Shown one piece after another: positions 34,561 through 39,666 of a stretch of DNA of 39,666 nt. Position 1 is the stretch's first letter. Every line of letters begins with the position of its first letter. A program made the position numbers and the translations under genes. Source of the stretch: Oscillospiraceae bacterium (GTDB taxonomy: Bacteria; Bacillota; Clostridia; Oscillospirales; CAG-272); NCBI GenBank assembly GCA_015064555.1, contig SVRZ01000021.1, forward strand, positions 1 to 39,666, written 5' to 3'. Below the pieces are notes generated by a model. It saw only the letters and a program-made list of their open reading frames with translations, ran no database searches and was not told where the DNA came from.

Positions 34561-34622
34561 TCTTCAAAATCCGCCTTGGATATATTATCTTTTTCTTCAT
34601 TCTTCAAAATCCGCCTTGGATA
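34543..34622. repeat. 40-bp tandem duplication at a gene junction
   Basis: 34543-34582 and 34583-34622 are identical. The unit contains the last codons and TGA of the pseudouridine synthase gene and the overlapping ATG plus first codons of the hydrolase gene. Because 40 is not a multiple of 3, the ATG copy at 34600 is now out of frame with the hydrolase and opens a 26-codon ORF. Confidence 0.95.
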
Positions 34623-35448
34623 TTAGTCTTATGCGATCTCCACTGAATGGGTGAGTGAATTCTATTTCCCGTGCGTGTAGCCTGTAAGTTTCTCCCGGGA
34701 TGCGCTCGCCGTAAAGAAAATCATTCACCAGTGGGTGACCTATGTGAGCCATATGAACGCGTATCTGATGGGTTCTTCCGGTGTGAAGTGTTATTTCGCA
34801 AAGAGAATTGCCGCAGACTGTGCGTATCACGCGATACTCTGTAACTGCTCGCTTGCCGTCTGCGCGTACTACACGCTTCATGCTCCCCTCGGCCTCGCGC
34901 TCTATAGGAGCGTCTATAATGGCCTCGGAGGGGGAGGGAGCTCCCTCGATCAGCGCGATATATTTTTTCAGATATCCGCCCGATTTAAGCTCTCTTGATA
35001 GCCTGTCAGCTGTAAAAGCATCCTTTGCGATAATAACTATTCCGCTTGTGTCCCTGTCCAGACGGTTTATAGCTCTGAAAACAAATTTTTCGGGTGCAAA
35101 ATATGCCATTATTCCTTCGGCGAGCGTCGGCAGGCTGTTTCCCTTTGAGGGGTGGGTAGGCATATTACGAGGCTTATTTACCGCGATAATATACTCGTCC
35201 TCATAGACGATATCGATCGGCATTTCTATCGGCCGTATCCCTTCGCTCTCGTTTTCGGGAAGCTCTATCCGCACTATATCACCGGTATGTACCAAAGCGC
35301 GCATATGAACCGGATCGCCGTTTATAAAAACGCCGCCGTATTTTACCTTTTTTACGAGAGATACCGAAAGTCCGATGCATCTTTTCAGATAGTCCGGGAT
35401 CTTTATGCCGTCATATTCGGGAGCTACGTTTGACGTAAATTCCTTCAT
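34597..35448 (-). CDS. RluA/RluD-family pseudouridine synthase
   Basis: A 283-aa enzyme that isomerises uridine in rRNA or tRNA. The N-terminal ~60 residues form an S4-like RNA-binding part (LSVSLVKKVKYGGVFINGDP). The catalytic motif INRLDRDTSG puts the nucleophile at Asp131. DIVYEDEYIIAVNKPRNMPT and LCEITLHTGRTHQIRVHMAH are the other family blocks. The target uridines cannot be assigned. It sits 7 nt after the small membrane protein gene, and its stop overlaps the first copy of the duplicated hydrolase ATG. Confidence 0.93.
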   Translation of the reverse strand: MKEFTSNVAPEYDGIKIPDYLKRCIGLSVSLVKKVKYGGVFINGDPVHMRALVHTGDIVRIELPENESEGIRPIEMPIDIVYEDEYIIAVNKPRNMPTHPSKGNSLPTLAEGIMAYFAPEKFVFRAINRLDRDTSGIVIIAKDAFTADRLSRELKSGGYLKKYIALIEGAPSPSEAIIDAPIEREAEGSMKRVVRADGKRAVTEYRVIRTVCGNSLCEITLHTGRTHQIRVHMAHIGHPLVNDFLYGERIPGETYRLHAREIEFTHPFSGDRIRLISKADFEE

Positions 35449-35455
35449 AAAACGG

Positions 35456-35914
35456 TCATTCTCCGAGAGCTGAGGATGAGGTGATCATAGATGACAGAGT
35501 GGAAACCACATTGTCTTTATCCATAACGTCAGGAACCGATATCTTTTTTTCACCCTTTTCGGTGGCTATTTTCAGAGATATAATGCCGATGGTAGCATCC
35601 TTCTGGCTCTTTGGAACCTTTTCCGCATATACCGATCTGATCGCGCTGAGCGGAAAGGTCACCTTTTTGATCGCAAGACCGCCGCAGTATACGGTGATAT
35701 TATTATCCTCGAGAATAATAACGTCCTCGGGCGATACAAAAAGACCGATAATGCTCTCGACAAGTCCAAGTCCCATAGCAACGATCGTGATAACTCCGAG
35801 CCATTTGAAATTAGGTATGCAGAGCAGTATAACAGCACCTGCTATGGAAACGGCACTTATGATAAGCATAGGTAAAAAAGTTTTTTTGTTTCTTATTGCA
35901 ATCACTTTTTTCAT
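35456..35914 (-). CDS. Small membrane protein with PH-like C-terminal domain
   Basis: A 152-aa product. Two TM helices (about 12-32 and 38-60) are followed by a ~90-residue strand-rich region, VIILEDNNITVYCGGLAIKK then VTFPLSAIRSVYAEKVPKS, resembling bacterial PH (bPH_2/DUF304-like) domains, which often scaffold membrane complexes. The likeness is by eye only. The start at 35914 has AGGAG at 7-nt spacing; a longer frame to 35953 would cover the promoter and is rejected. First gene of the operon with the pseudouridine synthase and hydrolase. Confidence 0.72.
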   Translation of the reverse strand: MKKVIAIRNKKTFLPMLIISAVSIAGAVILLCIPNFKWLGVITIVAMGLGLVESIIGLFVSPEDVIILEDNNITVYCGGLAIKKVTFPLSAIRSVYAEKVPKSQKDATIGIISLKIATEKGEKKISVPDVMDKDNVVSTLSSMITSSSALGE

Positions 35915-35944
35915 AAAGCATCTCCTTGCTTTTTTGTTAAATAT

Positions 35945-35973
35945 ATTATACACGTATGTTGTAAAAAAGTCAA
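35945..35973 (-). promoter_or_regulatory. Promoter of the membrane protein-rlu-hydrolase operon
   Basis: TTGACT (35968-35973), 17-bp spacer, TATAAT (35945-35950), with TG directly before the -10, on the minus strand. Confidence 0.85.
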
Positions 35974-36008
35974 GTCAAATAATACAGCCGTGAATGCTGT
36001 AAAAAATC

Positions 36009-36037
36009 TTGATTTTTCTTTTTTCTTATGATAAACT
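36009..36037 (+). promoter_or_regulatory. Promoter of the HIT-family gene
   Basis: TTGATT (36009-36014), 17-bp spacer, TAAACT (36032-36037). Confidence 0.65.
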
Positions 36038-36066
36038 GTAGTCAGATATAAATTACGGAGGCGCGT

Positions 36067-36570
36067 ATGAAAAAAGAAGAGCTTTTGAATTTGTCCCCAA
36101 GAGAGCTTGTTGATATGGGTATCTGCCCGACCTGTCTTGACCGTGAAAGCGGCGGTTCGATATACGGCGATACTTCGGATAGGCTATTATATGGGGATGC
36201 GGATATAGAGTGCTTTTTTGTAGGGAATCCGAGAGCCGCAGGGCATATGTGCATTTCATCTGTCAGGCATTATCACGATATGAGCGAGGCACCCGATGCT
36301 CTGAATGAAAAGATATTTCTATTTGCAAAAAGGTGTATGCAAATAATACGTGAGGTCTACGGCTGTGAGCGTGTATATATGTGCACGATGTGTGACGGAC
36401 CTAATAACCATTATCATATTCAACTTATACCCCGATATGCGCACGAGGAAAGAGGCAGCGTGAATTTTGTTAAGCCGCGTGGTGAATATATTGCCGATAA
36501 GCCGAGGCTTGAGGCGGTGCGCCGAAGGATAGGTTATTATGCCGTAGCATATGAATCCTCTAAGCTGTAA
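36067..36570 (+). CDS. HIT-family (histidine triad) nucleotide-binding protein
   Basis: A 167-aa protein. A Cys pair CPTC lies at 20-23, the core strand-helix is HMCISSVRHYHDMSEAPDAL, and the catalytic triad region reads NNHYHIQLIPRY (His115, His117, Gln119), the H-x-H-x-Q form seen in GalT/Ap4A-type HIT branches. Members hydrolyse or transfer nucleoside monophosphates; the substrate here is not known. GGAGG lies 5 nt before the ATG. A hairpin separates it from the following TPR-DUF1963 gene. Confidence 0.85.
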   Translation: MKKEELLNLSPRELVDMGICPTCLDRESGGSIYGDTSDRLLYGDADIECFFVGNPRAAGHMCISSVRHYHDMSEAPDALNEKIFLFAKRCMQIIREVYGCERVYMCTMCDGPNNHYHIQLIPRYAHEERGSVNFVKPRGEYIADKPRLEAVRRRIGYYAVAYESSKL

Positions 36571-36579
36571 AGCATTTGA

Positions 36580-36605
36580 ATATCATCGAAAGACTTCGGT
36601 GATAT
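36580..36605. repeat. Intergenic hairpin with ATATCATC arm
   Basis: 11-bp stem ATATCATCGAA/TTCGGTGATAT (one G-U) around AGAC. There is no U-run. Its arm contains ATATCATC, the same string used as spacer in the hairpin array at the right edge; one 8-mer match may be chance. Confidence 0.45.
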
Positions 36606-36628
36606 GATTCCCTCGGAGGTGTCAATAT

Positions 36629-38338
36629 ATGGAGAATTATTCTGAGCTTTTGACAAAATATGCTTTGAACAACGAAAATTATAAAAACTGGCGTAAACAG
36701 CACTCTCAGATATTCGGTGAATTGTTTTCAGCTGCGTTTTCGGATAACGCTGAAGGGCAGATACATCTGACTGCCGCGTTGATCAATATAACACAGCGGA
36801 ATTTTCGGGCTGCCATATCTAAGCTCGAAATCCTTGATAGGATATGTGCAAATGAGCATGATGCCGCGGTAACCAATTATTTTCTCGGCATTTGCTATGA
36901 GCTTGAGCTTTCGTACAAAATGTCGGAGGACTCGCATAAGATGGAGGAGCATTACGAAAGGCTTAAAGGTTTAAATGCAGAGCTTGTATTTCCGCTTCTG
37001 TTCCATCCATACTACAGATTGGCGAAGTTTGCCCAGCGCGAGTCGAGATTTGATGATGCGATCCTGTATTATAGCAAAGCGCTGGCGATTTACGACGGTG
37101 CCAGGTCTATGCCGAAGATAAATGCTTCACTTAGCTACATCCTTTACGATCTTGCAACGGTTTATCTCAATATGCGCGAATACGATAAATGTCAAAGCTG
37201 TCTTGAGGAATCGGAAGGGTATGACGGCAGTGAAAATCAGCACAGAATTTATGTTAAAGCGGTATTGCGTGCGGTACAGAACAAAAGGGAAGAAAGCCTT
37301 GCGCTTCTCGGTATGCTGAATGATTTTTTAAGACCGAGCTGTGAAGCACAGATCAAGGCTATACTGAATGGCACGGATCCTTATCACAAAGTTATAAAAC
37401 ACGAAAAATTATATACGGAAGAAGAAAAGAATATGTCAATTTTCGATATCTTTAAAAGAAAGAAGCAAGATGAGCCTCATGCTATAAGAAATGATCTTTC
37501 CGGAGCAATAAAGGCTCTCGTAAAAAACGAAATACTGATGATCCCGAATGACAGCGCGAGCGCATCTGCGCCCTCAGCATCCAAAATCGGAGGCAAGCCC
37601 TATTTGCCCGAGGATTTTGTCTGGCCGACTTATACAAGTCCCGATGACGGAGAGGAGCGTCCGCTTTCCTTCTTATGTCAGGTGAATATGAATGATGTGA
37701 AAAAATATGATAAGGATGGGCTTTTACCCGATTCCGGCATGCTCTACGTGTTTTACGAATGCGAGTCTATGAAGTGGGGATTTGACCCCGAGGATGATGG
37801 TGCGGCATCTGTATTCTGGTTTGATATCTTTGACAATGTAAACTTTGCTCCGATAGATATTCCGTCTGAAATAGCAGAGGAGTACGTGATACCCGAAATT
37901 CCCTTGCAATTCAAGGCAAGAAGGTCATATCCTAAGTTTGAGGAATTTCAGATCTACAGCGATATTGAGTGCGATTTTGAAGAATACGACGAGGCTCTTT
38001 CGGCGCTTGGCGTCAATGTTGACGAGGACTCCGAGGATCATAAGCTTCTCGGATATGCGGATATAATACAAGACGAAATGCTAACCGAATGTGAGCGCAC
38101 AAGTCGTGGGCTGTATTGCGGAGATCCGGAGAGCTATAGGAATACTCCGGAGGATGTTAAGGCCGACATATCGAAGCATGCCTCCGATTGGACTTTGCTT
38201 CTTCAGCTTTCCACGATAGTAAGAGATGAATTTGAATTTATGTTCGGCGACTGCGGTATGCTCTACCTCTACATAAGGAAGGAGGATCTTGCTAAACGGG
38301 AATTTGATAAAGCCAGATTTTCCGTTCAGTGTGGATGA
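36629..38338 (+). CDS. TPR-DUF1963 (YwqG-like) fusion protein
   Basis: A 569-aa protein. Residues 1-250 are helical repeats of TPR type (HLTAALINITQRNFRAAISK, ILYYSKALAIYDG, LYDLATVYLNMREYDKCQSC). Residues ~270-569 match DUF1963/YwqG: SKIGGKPYLPEDFVWP, LSFLCQVNMNDV, LLPDSGMLYVFYE, and the closing GDCGMLYLYIRKEDLAKREF. The join is marked by MSIFDIFKRKK (ATG at 37433-37435), which looks like the natural N-terminus of a free-standing DUF1963 protein, with GGAAGAAG upstream. Two products from one gene are possible. DUF1963 has no settled biochemical role. It is soluble. GGAGG precedes the first ATG. Confidence 0.85.
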   Translation: MENYSELLTKYALNNENYKNWRKQHSQIFGELFSAAFSDNAEGQIHLTAALINITQRNFRAAISKLEILDRICANEHDAAVTNYFLGICYELELSYKMSEDSHKMEEHYERLKGLNAELVFPLLFHPYYRLAKFAQRESRFDDAILYYSKALAIYDGARSMPKINASLSYILYDLATVYLNMREYDKCQSCLEESEGYDGSENQHRIYVKAVLRAVQNKREESLALLGMLNDFLRPSCEAQIKAILNGTDPYHKVIKHEKLYTEEEKNMSIFDIFKRKKQDEPHAIRNDLSGAIKALVKNEILMIPNDSASASAPSASKIGGKPYLPEDFVWPTYTSPDDGEERPLSFLCQVNMNDVKKYDKDGLLPDSGMLYVFYECESMKWGFDPEDDGAASVFWFDIFDNVNFAPIDIPSEIAEEYVIPEIPLQFKARRSYPKFEEFQIYSDIECDFEEYDEALSALGVNVDEDSEDHKLLGYADIIQDEMLTECERTSRGLYCGDPESYRNTPEDVKADISKHASDWTLLLQLSTIVRDEFEFMFGDCGMLYLYIRKEDLAKREFDKARFSVQCG

Positions 38339-38341
38339 ATT

Positions 38342-38728
38342 ATGAAATTACTTGCGATTGATTCTTCTTACTATAAATTTCCGGAGGGATTTGAGACCTT
38401 AGAGGAATTTATAGATTTTGTCAACAACAGCGAGAAAAGATTCATCAGGATGACCGAATATCTTGAGGATAATTGTCGGGCGCCCTATCTGATAGAAGAG
38501 GATCAACTGACCGTATACATCAATATCCTTGCGGCAAACGTTATATCCGAGGTCTCAAACGTGAAGATACTTTCGCGTGCCGAATACAAGGAGCGGCTAC
38601 GCGAGGTAGTGCGAAAAAAGTGCATTGATTGCGTTAACTTCAATGGCGATCCGGACGGTGTTGATACTCATTTTGAAAGACTGAGTCTGGATGGCGACTG
38701 CTGGAGCTATGAAAAGCGCGAGGACTGA
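38342..38728 (+). CDS. Small acidic protein of unknown function, coupled to TPR-DUF1963
   Basis: A 128-aa product, not recognised. No signal peptide or TM helix. It is mostly helical and acidic in its first 80 residues (TLEEFIDFVNNSEKRFIRMT), with a C-terminal cysteine cluster: KKCIDCVNF and later GDCWSYEK, which might bind a metal. The ATG lies 3 nt after the stop of the TPR-DUF1963 gene with only a weak GGAT ribosome site, so translation is probably coupled and the two products likely act together. A strong bidirectional terminator closes the unit. Confidence 0.7.
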   Translation: MKLLAIDSSYYKFPEGFETLEEFIDFVNNSEKRFIRMTEYLEDNCRAPYLIEEDQLTVYINILAANVISEVSNVKILSRAEYKERLREVVRKKCIDCVNFNGDPDGVDTHFERLSLDGDCWSYEKRED

Positions 38729-38760
38729 TATATTCAAGATGGCTTTCGGATTGTGACAAT

Positions 38761-38814
38761 CTATAAAAACAGACCGAATGGGAATTTTTAACCCAACTCG
38801 GTCTGTTTTTATAG
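38761..38814. terminator. Bidirectional terminator between convergent genes
   Basis: Perfect 17-bp arms CTATAAAAACAGACCGA (38761-38777) and 38798-38814, with extra pairing TGGG/CCCA inside. T-runs lie in the arms on both strands. Confidence 0.88.
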
Positions 38815-38838
38815 AATTTGAAATAATCACTTGATAAT

Positions 38839-39171
38839 TCAGTTTATTTCTACGAACACCGCATCTTCAACTTCGAAATAAGAGTCGGTATGGCTGCCAA
38901 ATCCGCTTGCCATAATAGCCTCTTCAAATGTGATATCATCAGAATTGCTCAAAATTACATACACAGTATCCTTATCTGCATTCGGCATTCTTCCGCTGAG
39001 CTCCAATCTGTATTGGTAGGTATGCCCATCATATTGCCAGGTGCCATCCGACATTTTGTGATAAGTATTTATATTACCTTCGACGGTTTTAACCGGCTTC
39101 GGGGTATTGTTACAGCCTATCAGGATAAAAATCAAGAGAAGTGCGACAGTCAACGTGATCAACCTTTTCAT
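38839..39171 (-). CDS. Small lipoprotein of unknown function
   Basis: A 110-aa product. The signal peptide ends in lipobox LIGC (Cys20), followed by a short NNTPKPVKTVEG linker and a ~80-residue beta-rich domain (GTWQYDGHTYQYRLELSGRM, TVYVILSNSDDITFEEAIMA, DSYFEVEDAVFVEI). The fold is not recognised. It would be anchored on the outer face of the membrane. AAAGGAG lies 9 nt before the ATG. Monocistronic. Confidence 0.75.
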   Translation of the reverse strand: MKRLITLTVALLLIFILIGCNNTPKPVKTVEGNINTYHKMSDGTWQYDGHTYQYRLELSGRMPNADKDTVYVILSNSDDITFEEAIMASGFGSHTDSYFEVEDAVFVEIN

Positions 39172-39206
39172 AGAACTATGCTCCTTTATGATTTTTCATC
39201 AAGTAT

Positions 39207-39235
39207 ATTGTACCATGAAATGCATATAGAGTCAA
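39207..39235 (-). promoter_or_regulatory. Promoter of the small lipoprotein gene
   Basis: TTGACT (39230-39235), 17-bp spacer, TACAAT (39207-39212) on the minus strand. Confidence 0.8.
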
Positions 39236-39325
39236 TAGTAATTAATGAACCCGGAGAAAATTTACTTTTTGTTCTTACTCTTTAAAAAAGTTTTCGTAAA
39301 TTGACAAAATATTTCTGAAAAGCAC

Positions 39326-39354
39326 TTGACAAATGATTTTCTGTGTGATATAAT
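39326..39354 (+). promoter_or_regulatory. Promoter of tRNA-Leu
   Basis: Full consensus: TTGACA (39326-39331), 17-bp spacer, TATAAT (39349-39354), 12 bp before the tRNA. Confidence 0.9.
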
Positions 39355-39366
39355 ATGTAATGTTCT

Positions 39367-39450
39367 GCGGGAGTGGCGGAACTGGCAGACGCGCACGTTT
39401 GAGGGGCGTGTGGTTTTACCGTACGGGTTCAATTCCCGTCTCCCGCACCA
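39367..39450 (+). tRNA. tRNA-Leu (anticodon GAG)
   Basis: Acceptor stem GCGGGAG pairs with CTCCCGC, discriminator A, encoded CCA (39448-39450). The anticodon stem CACGT/GCGTG holds the loop TT-GAG-GG, so it reads CUC and CUU. The long variable arm and T-arm GGGTTCAATTCCC are those of a class II tRNA-Leu. It has its own promoter and terminator. Confidence 0.96.
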
Positions 39451-39451
39451 A

Positions 39452-39490
39452 CAAAAAGAGAACTTTTGTCTACCAAAAGTTCTCTTTTTG
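39452..39490. terminator. Terminator of tRNA-Leu
   Basis: 17-bp perfect arms CAAAAAGAGAACTTTTG (39452-39468) and 39474-39490 around a 5-nt loop, ending in CTCTTTTTG. Symmetric, so it could act on both strands. Confidence 0.88.
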
Positions 39491-39495
39491 TTTAT

Positions 39496-39666
39496 CCAAG
39501 CCGCAGGCTTGGCATATCATCGCCGCGCGAAGCGTGGTGGATATCATCAGCCCCTGTGGGGCTGGATCTCATCACGCGCCAGCGTGTATCTGCCTGCGGT
39601 TTGATGATATACCGCAACAAGTTGCGGATGATATACAATGCTTCGCATTGATGATATACACGCCTT
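39496..39666. repeat. Array of short hairpins with conserved ATATCATC / GATGATATAC spacers
   Basis: At least six hairpins of different sequence: 39496-39512 (CCAAGCC stem), 39523-39537, 39549-39563 (AGCCCC), 39573-39586 (CACGC), 39612-39627 (CCGCAAC) and 39636-39650 (CAATGC), with a further start at 39660. Stems are 5-7 bp with 2-4 nt loops. Spacers are nearly constant: CATATCATC, GATATCATC and GATCTCATC on the left, GATGATATAC three times on the right, which is the reverse complement. Orientation flips around 39590. There is no ORF of note and no CRISPR-like constant repeat. The array continues past the window edge. Confidence 0.8.

Noticed and set aside
39496-39666. CRISPR array at the right edge
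   Set aside because: There is no constant 25-40 bp repeat; the constant part is 8-10 bp, and the variable parts are hairpins rather than unique spacers.

Overview
The window looks like chromosomal DNA of an anaerobic, spore-forming member of the Clostridia (Bacillota), probably a gut lineage. The evidence is Spo0A, an N-terminal pro-SigK half and a SpoIVFB-like M50 protease, the scr-dnaX-ebfC-recR gene order, a large Alu-type SRP RNA, a type-3 ProRS, NAD-dependent ligase, strong AAGGAGG-type ribosome sites, and many perfect sigma-A promoters with 17-bp spacers. Genus cannot be fixed from sequence reading alone.

Layout. 1-1280: the left edge holds the N-terminal half of sigK, cut by a stop just after the codons for the C-I-Q-N-A-I-L motif, the region where skin-type elements split sigK in other spore formers; a converging ORF tail lies beyond it. 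Next comes a DNA-binding protein with a degenerate receiver domain. 1338-5233: a lone SDR reductase, the SRP RNA (ffs) with its own promoter and terminator, then dnaX-ebfC-recR. 5256-9905: spo0A divergent from a tiny lipoprotein, cysS, a Sel1-repeat protein and a VanZ-like protein. 10025-17613: an AraC regulator overlapping a MATE exporter gene; a convergent heterodimeric ABC exporter operon with a perfect operator-like palindrome over its promoter; and rtcB behind a leader with a mini-ORF and an attenuator-like terminator. 17743-21957: a complete polyamine ABC transporter (potABCD). 22006-25841: the SpoIVFB-like protease divergent from a 976-aa leucine-rich-repeat lipoprotein. 25856-29739: proS with a degenerate biotin-ligase-like gene, and an aminotransferase. 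29784-33628: an unknown membrane protein and ligA. 33631-35973: an operon of a small membrane protein, an RluD-type pseudouridine synthase and a nucleoside hydrolase, with a 40-bp tandem duplication at the last gene junction. 36009-38814: a HIT protein, a TPR-DUF1963 fusion and an unknown small protein. 38839-39666: a small lipoprotein, tRNA-Leu(GAG), and an array of short hairpins separated by a conserved spacer that runs off the right edge.

How the parts connect. Three genes belong to the sporulation pathway: Spo0A (entry), pro-SigK (late mother-cell sigma factor, kept with a hydrophobic pro-sequence) and a candidate SpoIVFB (the membrane protease that would remove that pro-sequence). Most other genes are housekeeping (DNA replication and repair, tRNA charging, RNA repair) or small-molecule transport. 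The items most worth a second look are the sigK interruption, the hairpin array at the right edge, the frame-changing 40-bp duplication, the rtcB leader, the degenerate biotin-ligase-like gene beside proS, and the TPR-DUF1963 cassette.
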